Assembly: GCA_018389105.1 (NCBI GenBank)
Contig: JACATO010000121.1
Span: 627,501-691,500 of the forward strand
Reading direction: 5' to 3'
DNA: 64,000 nt
From: Nautilus pompilius
Lineage: Eukaryota > Mollusca > Cephalopoda > Nautilida > Nautilidae
In this document: in pieces, positions 20,831-33,923 of the stretch
Layout of the letters: the number at the start of each line of letters is the position of its first letter
Position numbering within the stretch: the stretch's first letter is position 1
The notes under the pieces: model-generated
Databases searched by the model: none
What the model saw: the letters and a program-made list of their open reading frames with translations, nothing else
Told to the model about the DNA's origin: nothing
Made by a program: the position numbers and the translations under genes

Positions 20831-23800
20831 AATTATTATGTGGGTATTCTTCTTGTAATATTTCCTGCTAGCAGTAGGAGGTTATACCCCAGCTATTGAA
20901 TATATCGTACATCATCAGTAGAAAGTTCTACACAATAACCACGGAGGCATATAGTTCAGGAATACACAGTTCGCAGAGTTCGTGACGAAGAGGGTGCAAT
21001 CGTTTGGGATGTCACCGCGCTGACCAGTCAGGCTAATCTGTATGGCTGATGTCCCATCTTAGATGTTTATAGCGCAAACTCCTCTGGGTCATAGGATCCT
21101 AAAGGAGTCCGCGATCAAATGACACAGAATGGCTTATGTTGCAGAAGGTTTTTAATGTTAGGTTTCTCTTTTCGCTCTTAGTCATTTATTTCGACAACGA
21201 GAATATAAAGACGCCACGTTTCCTCCTTTTTAAGCTTCGCCTTTTGTCAGATCAGCTTTATAATGTCTTGTGAATCCTTTCGTTAGAAATACGAGGCTCA
21301 ATTATCCGATTACCAAGGATGATTTTTCCTGAATCAGGGAGGCTTTCACACAGGTATTTCTATTTCCTGCATATATTTCTTATGTTTATTAACGCATTGG
21401 GAAATACAAAAAGTCAAATCCTTTCTCCTAGCTACTTCTACTACTCCTGTTTATCTTACCCTTCGCTTCTCATGTAAGGGTTTTCTTCTTAGCAGACAGT
21501 TTTCCTCTTCTATGTCTAATTTGCACAAATGTAAACCATCTAATCGATTCTCCATGCCTCACTATAAATGCTTCTTAAATTATATAGATTTTCTTGCCAC
21601 GCTTCCAACTTTGTAGTAGAAATAGGTGGCATCACACGAACGTAAATCCATGTCTCTGACAACCGAATAACAGATACGTTTATCATCATTTGACTTCATT
21701 TATAATTTGAGTTCGGCTTCCACCTGGCGATACTTTAAAACAAACCTTCCCATGATGCTGTGCTACGAAAACTAACGATAACCCACGCGTGTAGTCGATA
21801 CGATACACGACAATCGTAAAAACCTGATACAGGACTAATTATTCTGTTTTTCGTACTTTCGTGGAAGGAGTTGGATTGTAGCAAATATTATATTTTCCTT
21901 TTGAACTGTGTACTTCATCCACCGTAAAGATTCGATAGCTAGGCCTTCGGAAGAAATCGGCGTTGATCAGATTGTAATCGTGTGTGTTCGGAGCGATTCC
22001 TCGTACGAACGTTTTCCAAATTATTGGCGGATAATAACCAAATTCGGATCATACGCATCCGCTTTAACATTCTATTTTTCTGTTGTACGTCAAACTAAAT
22101 TCCAGTTGGTATTTTGAATAAAAATGCAGTCAGTGCTGGAAGGAAAAGAAGCACGTTCGAAAAGTGTCTCCAGAGCCCCGTCATGCCGCCGAGATTCTAG
22201 CATATATCTGGCGAAGTTTGTTTATAGGAGCGTGGCCAATGTCAGACCAACTGGTATCTAATCGACACTGACAAATGGGATCCAAACTTTGGGGAGGTGG
22301 GGTCTGTTTGGAGATCTCTCGTGAGTGGTGTCCACAGACAGGAGAGATCACGCGGCGATTAATAGCTATCGATTCTCGACTGCAACCAATTTATTATGCG
22401 CTTTGTAAAAACTTTCTGGCGTGAACTTTTTGTATCACCGTCTGTTCTATTGATTTACTCTGGTCGTTTTAATTTGTCCTTTCTCTCACAATGCTGCGTC
22501 ACGACATACAAAGAGAAAAAAAAAATCTGCCATGATTCTCATAAAATTAATTCGCCTTTAAAATTTAAATTCATTCGAAGTGACTCCAGAAATGTATTAG
22601 ATGTTTTCATATTTCGCGTTTCTACAATTTACCTTTATATCACAAAATGGTTTAGCACGTTAACGAGCACGGTGATGTCTCTCACGAACTTTTAATAACT
22701 GGCGTAAAAATCAGTCTTTCCAAAAGCAATTGGTATTCAGAAAGCGACCTCTAATCCATTATTATTGTGTTAATAACAAGACGAATATGCTGTGTTAACA
22801 CGTACCGATTGGGAATTGAAGAAATCTATGGCTGAAAGTACTGAGAATTATTTCTGTCTCTGTCGATTAACGTCTTGTTATGCTAATTCCCATGCATCAA
22901 AGCTTCTTGTATTCATCCGAGATCGTTGTCTTGAATATCCGACCCTTTCTGCCCGGCCCAAATACAGACCGAGCCCTTTGAAGACGTAGTCTGTACAAAA
23001 GCTCCAGATCTTAAGCCAATATAGTTTCGCTGCTTAAATGTCATGCAATTTGTGCTCCCTGTTCTTTGTTTGGGCATTCAGATTAATTCACTCTGACAAA
23101 GGGCGGTGAAACGTCTGATGAAACCGAGCAATGCTTTTAGAATTTACAAATCCATATTTACTTACATAATTGGATTCATACAAAGAGACGGCATCATGCT
23201 TTCTGTCAAGTTACTTTTCTGGTGGGCAAACGAATTATTCAAACGTTCTATTATGGAAACCTTATTAAACGATATACTGTGCACGCAAGTTTTGGAATTG
23301 GAAAGCTTTCAGAAATTTTTTTAAAAGTTATCAGCAGTTTTAAAACCCATTCACAGCGATAAATGTTTACATCTGTGTTTATTTCTTTGCAATTGTTTAC
23401 TAGGTGAGGGGCACCTGATGCTGCACAGAAAAAAGGCTTTGGGACAACGTTTGGTGGCTTAAATCCCTGCCAAGATTCTGAAACACTTAAACCGAACGTT
23501 TCGGGCGTCTGGATGCCAGGGTTCGTCCGGGAAAGGGTGACAGACAATAGCACAAACACTTTAGAATATATATTAGATGACAGCAGAAACGGAAAAAAAA
23601 AAGATCATGCCAAGAAATCATCAGAGATTCACACGGATTCTGCATCCAATTAAGATAGACGATGATCAAGAGGTCGCGTTTCTAGTTTTATAATTTTAAG
23701 AAACCATAAAAGGATTACCAACGTCTAAGATTATCCTTTAAAAACCGTCGAACTGTGCACGTACGCACATACATTTGCAATATCAAAATAAAAGAGCCAT

Positions 23801-24676
23801 TTAAAGATACATTTACTACATACATCAGACTGGCTTTGAAAATAACCCATTAATTAAATGTCATCCCTGTTAAAGTGAACCAGCGCCGATTTAATCTCTA
23901 TATGAAGAGATCTTTGGTATATGTTAGATAACCCTAAAAGAAACTGATTTCGCCTACAATTTGTATATTAGACCAATGTTACCGACAAAAAAATGGAGAG
24001 CCGAGGTGAGTATACCCGAGTCGAGATGGTTTCCCTATCTTCCCGAGGTTGGATAAGTGGTTGATCCAAAGCTTTTTAGTCTAGATGCAGTATTGCCACC
24101 ATCTTTTGCTGTCCATAACGATTGTGCACATTGATTTCTTCGTGTGTTTAGAAAGAAAAATGTAATTTTGGATCTCCTTCCACTATCACTGCACCCACTC
24201 AGTGGCCTTTTGTCCACTACATCGGTGGTGACCATCACAAAGTCCATGCGCTGTCAAACGGCATCTGCGTAGACGTGGATGTCTTTCATTAAGTCAGTTT
24301 CTTTGCCTGGTATGGGCCGTCTGCAGTCAATGTTTTGGAGGCAACAAAGTCTGGATTGGAAACATCTTCGAGCAACAAATATAGCCGCGTTCTGATAGAT
24401 AAATAAAGGTGAAATAAAAAAGTTAATTCTTACAACAACAACGGAAAAAATACGTGGAAACTCTGTGGTAAACCCGGAAAAGATCAAATGATAATCTGAG
24501 AGCGACTATACTTAGACACACGATGAAAGAGGCGATCCTATTTAATACTTCTAAGAATTATTGTTTATATATATAAATAAAGTAAATGCTGATGTAGGAT
24601 ACGTGTGGTATTCAAATTATTTGGAAAGAGGCGTTTATATCTCTATCAGGGGAATTCAAATGAAATCCGTGTGAGG

Positions 24677-24679
<3 letters not shown>
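20831..24679. other. Long non-coding stretch
   Basis: No gene, array or element was identified in nearly 4 kb. Minor points are a GAG|GTGAGT donor-like site at 24,005 preceded by ATG GAG AGC CGA, and two adjoining unrecognised minus-strand frames at 24,035-24,487. Neither is enough for a call. Confidence 0.4.

Positions 24680-24715
<36 letters not shown>
24680..24715. repeat. (GA)n microsatellite
   Basis: Eighteen GA dinucleotides without interruption. Confidence 0.95.
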
Positions 24716-24717
<2 letters not shown>

Positions 24718-27700
24718 AAAATTCTGGCTTCCTTTTTTTGTAAACTAACAAAAAAATAACATTTTCTGCATAATATGGTAAAACAATATTTTGTGTAATC
24801 TCCCCGTAATTTGTTTGCGGATTTAAAAGCATCATTATATATATCATAGTTTAAAAGTTGACTTTTTCCATAGACTTTAAGTAAGAACAATGAACAGATT
24901 TGATCGAGTATTAAAATCATAAATCTGAATTCAATTGTTTAGCAACTGTTTCAAGTATCCAATGGAGGCATTTTACATATGAAAAATGGAAAAAGAAATA
25001 ACATTAAACAGTTAAGATAATTATGTTGCATCAAAAAATAATCAGACGCAGATGGATATCGATAAATATAAATATTTGTTTACAAAGATTACATAGCAGA
25101 TTCTATAGAAATTATTAGTTATCCTCTCTGTAAAAATAAGGCAGAAATGTATAATTTATACTAAATCTAGAATTCCGGCGTCGCGTTGCCAGGCGATCTA
25201 TCTATCATCTGTGCCTAGCGAGTTGTGGGCAAAAGAGATGTCGCTGCAGCGAAATCAAACCTGCATTGGGTTTCCGTTCAATGGATGCTCATGTCGGAAA
25301 AGTAGAAGATATGCCGTGAACTTCCGAACCGGTATCTTTCATCTTTCATTAACCCCATAACGAGGTTTAGCGGCGCCTTTTGATCAACGATAATCAAACA
25401 TTTCCATGCACAAATTTAGCATCATCGCTGGATGCTGTTTAATGAGGATACCTAAATTTAAATTTGCAGCTGAAGCTATTACTCTGAAAATAGTTCACTG
25501 CACAAAGTTTGGCTTCGAATTTCAACGGAAAATAGAACCTGGCGAAACGTAGGAATCTAATGCGCTTTCTTTAGTTTGACGTGTTTAGTCCATTTCTGGC
25601 CTGACTAATCGTTCACCAGGTTCTTAGTTTAAAATATTCGTTTGCACTGTTTCTACATTAAATATCCCTTCACCTGATTCCCAGCTCAACTTTTTTTTTT
25701 TTTTCACTCCCGCAACGCGATTTAACGACGCAAATTTGTCTGGACGTCTACTTCCTCTGTAAGGACCAACAGGGGCGCCATCCCAGGCTTGCAATCGGAA
25801 TCCGACAGAGAAACTGTTACCTGTATTTCCGAGGAAGTAAAGTGCACGAGCGATTCTCTGCAGCAGTTGTGTTTTGCAGAAGCACTCCAATTACCCCGAC
25901 AGATGTCACGTCCTAAGTCATTGGCTGATAGGGGAGGAAAGGGGAGAAAAAAAAAGAATTATTTAAATGAAATGCTAATGTTGTATGAAACTACAGTAAT
26001 CGAGTTGTCTCGTGAGCAAACTGGGTTGTGTAGCTTGTCGTTGCCAAAACGCCAAATCGGTGATCCACATCGAAGACAATTATCTTTTTCTAAAAAAAGT
26101 CCATTTGCTAGGAAACTATAGCGGACAAAGGTCGAACTGTTCAATAGACTTCTCAAAAGTTTATTCGCAAACATAATTAGGAAATTTTTACAATACATTT
26201 CCCTCCGGTTGAGCAAGTATTCAGGTCCTAGCACGACAGCGTACCCAAGGAACGACTCTGAAGAAATGATTCGGTGTTTGGTGTTCAGGTATTCCAACTC
26301 TGTAAAAGCATCTGACACGGGGTCTGTTACCGCGGTGGCCGCTGGAAGATTCCGATCAACAGACCGGAGGAGAACAACAAGGGCCACGGTAGAAGACGGG
26401 GAGGGGGGTTGTCAGACCAAAACGCTGATCCCTGACTGGGACGGAAGTCGGTTCTCTGCTGCCGCAAGGTTCGTGCCAGGCCGCCATCAGGTCTGTCCGA
26501 GCGGGAATCCTTTTTTGGTGAGCGTCATCGGAGAAGTGCCAGGGAAGTAGCAAATGGATAATTCGGAGTACTGTATCCGTAGACAAAATGAAATAGAAGG
26601 GAGGAGAGGGGCAATGTGGAGCTAAAGCGGGTTTAAAAAAAAAAACTGTCCCCTTTTTTCGTTATCCGATGAGCTGGTCAGAAAATAATAAGAATTACCA
26701 AAAAGTGGGTACGATTCCTGACTCCGTGTGGAGATGATGTATGTGCATGAACGCCATACCTATAAATTATTATACCGTTACAGAAGTAAATAAACATCGG
26801 GATTTTAAAAGTTCTGTTTACGCATCAACGCTTGCTTATCTTTTTCTTTTAAATTACAACTGAAATCTTATTGAAATAACGGTCACCCAGCAATTCTGTG
26901 GTTTGTCTACACGCTGCCACACCCGAATCGGTGTTGTCATAACATCAGTACATAAAGTTTATTATCCAAAAGTCATATGTTTTACATGAAAACAGGCGCG
27001 TATTTAAATTAGACTGCAAGTGGTTGTTTTCTAGTCGAAAAAGAACGAAAATACACGTGTTCGGGAAAGCTTCGTATCCATCGACCACTTCACAACCCAA
27101 TTTTTTGTCTCCTGAAATATTATTCTAAAAGAAACGTTTTCTTGAGTTCATACAGAGCGATTGCGTCTCCACTTAACATACACAATTCACCTGAACGCCG
27201 TTAATTGTTACACGATGATTTAGTTTCGTATTTGCAGCCATTGAAAACCGTCTGTTAGGTGATGGACCTTCGAAGGTCATTGGACCGTTCAAATTAACGA
27301 CATCGTAGCCGAGCAGTAATCCTTCATTATTTTCAATATACTTGCTTTTATGTGAGACATAAATCCTTCCATGTACAACTGATGTCTGTCCAGCAATAAA
27401 GTTTTATCCATATTCATATGATAAAAAAGTTTAGTAAAACTAACAACAAATACACCAGAGTAGTCTGAATATTAATAGATATTATATGCAACAATAAAAT
27501 ATGTGCAACAATCAGAATATACTAGAATTTTCCATTATATTCTAGAGGATTGTTGATCTTTTTATGTTTTGGAAAATATTAAAATTTTTCTTTTGATCTA
27601 GAAAATTTGTGAGATTTATAGGAATTTCTTCATAACTTTTCTATGTATAGAAATGGTCATCCATACAACAGCATCTTCAGTGGATGTTGAAGTGATTTTT

Positions 27701-27779
27701 CAGCAGAAAATATTAATTGTTAATTGTGAGATATACTTGGAAAGTACATGATCGTGATAGATATCAGATTGCTAACCTG
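24716..27779. other. Non-coding stretch with unproven frames
   Basis: Between 25,726 and 26,550 the DNA is GC-richer and has overlapping frames of 100-142 codons on both strands. One plus-strand frame runs from 25,726 to 26,121 and contains SESDRETVTCISEEVKCTSD. None has a known motif or clear splice sites, and the lengths are near those of chance frames elsewhere in the window. Confidence 0.35.
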
Positions 27780-28640
27780 CCGAAATGAGCCTGACGCATT
27801 AAAAAATTGTTCGAAACCTTGGACTTCCATTAAGAACTGTCAACAGGATCATTGTAATGATTCAGTAAACTGGACATTTTTCTTCTAAGAAAAGAAATTG
27901 ATCAACAAAATACTCTCAGCAAAAGATGAACCGGTTTGAGCAAGTCTTCAAGAGAAGAATTGGGTTGCTTTGTGGCACATTACCTATAGAATTGGAAGAA
28001 AGTACTTCCAAAAAAATATGCTATAGATTTTTTAGACATCTTGTAACGATGGAGTACACGTAACACGTCCAAGCTAAAAGACGAAGATTTTCTGCCATGC
28101 AAAGACAAAAAAAAATTCAATTTTTTAATAAAGACCAAAACTGGCAAGTAGAAGACTGTAACATTGTAATTTATGTGAATGTTCATTTAATTATTTTGGT
28201 AATCTTAGTGCTTTGCGCGTCATAAGAAAATCGTGTGAATAATTAAATCAAGCTGTATTTTACCAAAATTATCAAGGAAGTGACCGCACTTTACCTGTTT
28301 CTTTGATAACACGAAAGGCAATTAGTAAATCTATTAAAAGAAATATCAACGAATCTAAATTGGTATTTGAATCTTTTAAGAACAGATTTTGAAGATCTGC
28401 AAAGAATCGCTATCATGATGGTAAATTTTGTTTTTTTTTTTTTACAAGATAAGGCACCATGTGACACCGCAAAGAAAATCCGTTCTTGTTTAAGAGCGAA
28501 AAAATCAACTGGTTTGAAGACTGGGCTAGAGATTTTCCTAATTTAGATCAAATGGAGCCCGTATGGACAGAGATGAGGAAACTTATTAGAGAAAATAATA
28601 CAATAGGAAGAAAAGAATTAGCAAAAGTAATCAGGGAAGC
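27780..28640 (+). mobile_element. Tc1/mariner-like transposase relic
   Basis: IVRNLGLPLRTVNRII (about 27,810-27,855) matches the first helix-turn-helix of Tc1-like transposases. About 600 bp on, FLQDKAPCDTAKKIR (about 28,440-28,490) corresponds to the FQQDGAPCHTA block with the second catalytic Asp. FPNLDQMEPVWTEMRKLI follows, matching the SPDLNPIENVWSILKRKI block with its acidic residue. The pieces lie in different frames and are split by stops and a T run, so the copy is old. The central catalytic part is not readable. Confidence 0.65.
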
Positions 28641-30117
28641 TTAAAAATATTTCATCTTAAAAGACATTAGTTGAAACAAAGTCAGGTAAAACGAAAACAG
28701 TAATTCAAAACTTGTTTACTGGTCAAAATAAAACCGGTTTTCAAAAAATTTAAACAGAAAACAAAAAAAAATCAAAAATATTTAAAAGATAGTTACAATT
28801 TTATTCACCGAATGATCGACGTAAACTCCTCTTTATATGAAATAATCTTTAACGAAGAAATATGTAGATTACGTATAAATTCTAGGGATGTAAAGAGAAA
28901 CAAGAAGGGATTCTAGCGTAAAGATTGTAGACAAAGTCTGCCTGGCCAGGGTCGTATACTTTCTTCATAGGGTCGAAAGCTCGTTGCTGAACTTGGAGGT
29001 AAAGAAAGACAAAGCATTGGAGGTCTAAAGACCGCAGACCTTCGCGATCACCAGGTAATTGGCTCCATTTATTTTCAGATTGTTCTGTGGTGAGTATTGA
29101 TCAGAGTTCAGAAAACTTGCTTACTGAAAATAGAGAACCGGGATTATCCGCAAAACCATTGCAGCTTTAACTCGGACATGGAGCATGGGGTCGTTGTGGT
29201 CATTCTTGGTATAGGCTTCTCCTCGTAATTAGGGACCCGCTCCGTCCCCCCCAACTCGTATCTGTCTTTCGTAAGCCGTTTTCGCTGACGTTTCTAGTTT
29301 CCATTCGTTTCCGCCAAAGGATAATACGAAAACAGGAAGCAGCGACGGCAGAGAAACAAACATAAATCCAGGATTTTCCTCGCAGTGTTTTACTATGGCG
29401 TTTGACGTAGACCCGGCTGAAGTCGCATCGCCGTGATGGTGTACGGCCGTAACGTCGCCAGGGTCGTTGCTAACCACTGACTTTAAATATACTCCGGTGT
29501 ACACACAGAACTTCTACCTTCACTCAAAACCGTGTTGTATCCCACTCCGAAGAACACTAATTACCGCTCGGGTTATTTAAAACAAAACTGAGGAATAAAT
29601 GGCAGGACGCACGCAGAATCGTGATTCTTTCTGCCAAGGACGGAAGGGAAATCTCCATACTGTCTCGGTTAGCAGTTAGTGCGAGAGGAAGATGTGCGTG
29701 CGGAAGACAGCTAGTCGATTTCTAAAAAAAAATGTCGCCATTTTATTAGGCTGTAACTTACGGACGCCTAAATACTCAATTCGGAAGCGGCCGATAACTG
29801 AGCAAAACTCATATCAGATACTCCAAACAGCGATAATTAATTCTGAAAAAAAAAAAAACTGCTGACGATTCGAAAACACGTTGATTGACGCTACACCTGG
29901 AAAACTGACAGCACTGACTGACTAAATCTGGAAGTATAGCTGGAAGCTCTCTATAGACGAGAATGGTGGACGTTAAGGCTAATTTGTTAGTTCAGAGTAG
30001 TCTAAGCAAAGCTGTCATATAGAGGGATTTGTGAAAAACGATTTTAAACTTTTTCCAGGTCCATCAGCAGCCCTGAACATTTAATCCCAAAGTAATTATT
30101 CTCTTTGTATAGTGTGA
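28641..30117. other. Non-coding stretch
   Basis: A 91-codon minus-strand frame at 29,229-29,504 is unrecognised. Nothing else was seen. Confidence 0.4.
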
Positions 30118-30134
30118 TGTGTGTGTGTGTGTGT
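30118..30134. repeat. Short (TG)n run
   Basis: About eight TG dinucleotides. Confidence 0.85.
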
Positions 30135-30425
30135 CTTCATCAGCTTGTCGCTCCGATTTCTACCCACATCTAAGTATGAAGGGTCCTCTTGGGGTTCTCT
30201 GGCCTTTTCCTATGCTCTTTGACACCAGGTTCACGCTACCTGAAGGTGTGGTTACTGTGCGAGCAGCAGGTCCAACAATGTAAGCGAATCCACGCGCACA
30301 GATGCTCGCATGTGAAACCGGAAGGGCGGCCATCTTCGGTTACTAGGAGCGACGATTATTGCATACGGGACCCGGTCGGTCACCGGTTTGCTATAAAGCA
30401 AATAATTTATCAGAAGAGAATAGCT

Positions 30426-31796
<1,371 letters not shown>

Positions 31797-31835
31797 CGGT
31801 AGGTTGTCTAGTGGTTAGCACCAGTTTGGTTTGGC
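31797..31835 (+). repeat. Truncated tRNA-like head
   Basis: GGTTGTCTAGTGGTTAGCAC is a near-perfect A box of tRNA type (TCTAGTGGTTAG). No B box follows, so it is probably a 3'-truncated or decayed SINE head. Confidence 0.4.
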
Positions 31836-32149
31836 CTAACATCCTAGCATAATTTCCTCCTTCATCTGAAAATAAAGGGTTTGGATAAAGTTTTTCAGCA
31901 GCGTAATTTTCTCGGAGAGTTCTTAACGAAGAGAGAGATTGCGACATCGATGTTAGATCAAGATGTCCTAAGTACTTTGATGGAAGTTCCGCGGGTAACG
32001 ATTCTTCACTGGCTCGCACCGTTATCACCGGACCCAGGCAACTCGCTCGTTCGCCCTCACATCTTTCTCCCCTTCCAGTTCCCTGCTGTGAGATGTCGTT
32101 AGACCTCGAAAGTTAGGACCCGAGAAGAAGGCGGGTATAAGCTATAAAG

Positions 32150-32530
32150 AGATATCGATCACTATGGCCGACTACTAGCAGTTTTCCTGTATGCCGAATA
32201 CCTGAAGTAGATACCTTGGCTTGGACAGAGACCAGACTTGGTGCTAACATCAGAGAAGAGAAGGCGATTATTGCAGTTGAGCTGACTTTACCATACGAGA
32301 GCAAGATTATCGTCAGCCATCAGTATAAATTGGCCAAATATAAAGAATTAATGAACCAGTTTTACTCAAAAAATTTAAAACAAAGATTGTTCGGGCCACG
32401 CGGATTGCTGGGGCGTCAGCAAACAGTTTTCTCTTAAGTCTGTCAATCCAGCGACGCTCGAGAGCCCCTGAAGGAGTTATCTGAAGCTGTCGGTGAAGGC
32501 ATTTTGCTGGATAAGAGCCAAGAGAGATAA
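32150..32530 (+). mobile_element. Retroelement nuclease-domain fragment
   Basis: The translation gives, in order, RPDLVLTSE, then AIIAVELTLPYESKI, then HQYKLAKYKELMNQF, RGLLGRQQTVFS and PLKELSEAV. This follows a block I know from animal retrotransposon polyproteins: RPDIVL, then VELTVPWE, then ERKxxKYxEL, then RGFLGRS, then ALKELSEAVEKASYW. The spaced PD and ExT pattern is that of a PD-(D/E)xK restriction-like nuclease, as in the tails of R2/R4-type LINEs. One frame change and one in-frame stop are visible. No reverse transcriptase is attached, so this is a short 3' remnant. The exact clade is not certain. Confidence 0.7.
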
Positions 32531-33851
32531 CCCTGTCAGTTAAGGATGGGGAAACAGAATCTCCTTCAGTATCTGGAGGGTGAGTTTCGGGTCAGACATT
32601 AGTGAGTAAGATAGAGAAAGAAGACTAGATAAGGGGGTCAAAATCCCACCCGAATTACAAAGGGGGGCATCGCAATGAAAGACTGATAGCCGGCAAGGGG
32701 ACACTGGACAGATGTTTGCCTGTCCTCATAGATAGGGAGTGGGTTAAGGGCCGAAACTCTTGTTTGAATGAGGTTTTCATCCTCTGAAAACTTTCTGCTG
32801 GTTCGCTCTTGTGAGTTTCCTATCTAACAGCACCTGGTTTCTTTATGCTGAATGCAGGAATTCCTAACTCCGCTGTGGCGATTTTTTTAGAAAGAAATTT
32901 TTGCTTTTGTCAACGACTAAAACCGTCGATAAAATTTACTGTCTTACCCCGCTGCTGCCCTTATCCTCCAGCTTCAATCAAAACAGACTTTAAGCCGATA
33001 GAGAGACGTTCGCGTGCTCAATATGGGTTCACTCTCTACAAGCAGAAGTTAAGAACATTTGAGTTCAACGGGTCCAAAGCTAAAGACATTGTTCAAAAAA
33101 AGGTATCCGGCCTATTTTTTCTCTTTGTTTCTAGGACCCTATAGTATGCCGGAAAATTGTCTGTTTGGCACCAAATCCTCGCCAATTCATTTCTGCCAAT
33201 ATCGACGAGTTCGGAGGCGCATATCAACCGACGGAAGGCCGACAAAACCCGGCCTTCTGGTAACATGTACCGGAAATTAACGCTCGGCCCCAGGTTCCGT
33301 CTGAGAACAAAACTCCACGAGGTCTACCCCTTTGGTCTTTGCTCCTAAACTGCTTCTTCTTTTTTTTTAGTTACATTTTATTTACCTATTTATTAATTTT
33401 CAAAGTAATAACGATTAAATCACATCCTGTTAAAGTCGTTCGTTTATATAAGGAATGGCTGGGAAGACGTTTATGAACGGTCAAGCGTTTTGATGAGAAA
33501 GCAAAGTTTGTTCTACTTTATTGATTCCCAGGAACTTTAATACTTCTAGACGCTCTGTTTACTGGACCTATACAAACGCTGTAATAAATATACTGCGACC
33601 CCTTACCTATAGCTCTTGGAAAGGGTAAAGCACCACTTTTACGCCAAACAGATTAAATTAATAATACGATATTTCTACGTCTTTACAAAGCTTTTATCTA
33701 GGCACACAAGACTGACTGACTGACTGCCGGAAACTGCTTGATCTGTGGCATCTACACGTAATGTTAGTTCTACAGACATATGCATATATAACATGAAATA
33801 TCTCTAGGTGCTCAGAAAAATCCACATAATTCACTATATAAAAACATAGAG
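32531..33851. other. Non-coding stretch
   Basis: Only chance-length frames (32,845-33,348). A GACTGACTGACTGACT run occurs near 33,709. Confidence 0.4.
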
Positions 33852-33923
33852 ATGCAGTGATATAAAACTTTAGCTATTTACGGTTAAAATTAAATATTAG
33901 TATTTACAGATATATCACTGCAT
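33852..33923. repeat. 13-bp inverted repeat around 46 bp
   Basis: ATGCAGTGATATA (33,852-33,864) and TATATCACTGCAT (33,911-33,923) are perfect reverse complements. The loop is AT-rich. It could be a decayed MITE core or a hairpin, or chance. Confidence 0.75.

Noticed and set aside
23993-24010. ATG GAG AGC CGA followed by a GTGAGT donor as a first coding exon
   Set aside because: Four codons before a donor with no promoter or downstream exon; chance is likely.
24035-24487. Two adjoining minus-strand frames as one gene
   Set aside because: Unrecognised, separated by a stop, and no splice signals of note.
25726-26550. Overlapping frames on both strands in a GC-richer patch
   Set aside because: Competing frames on both strands, no homology and no clear splice sites.
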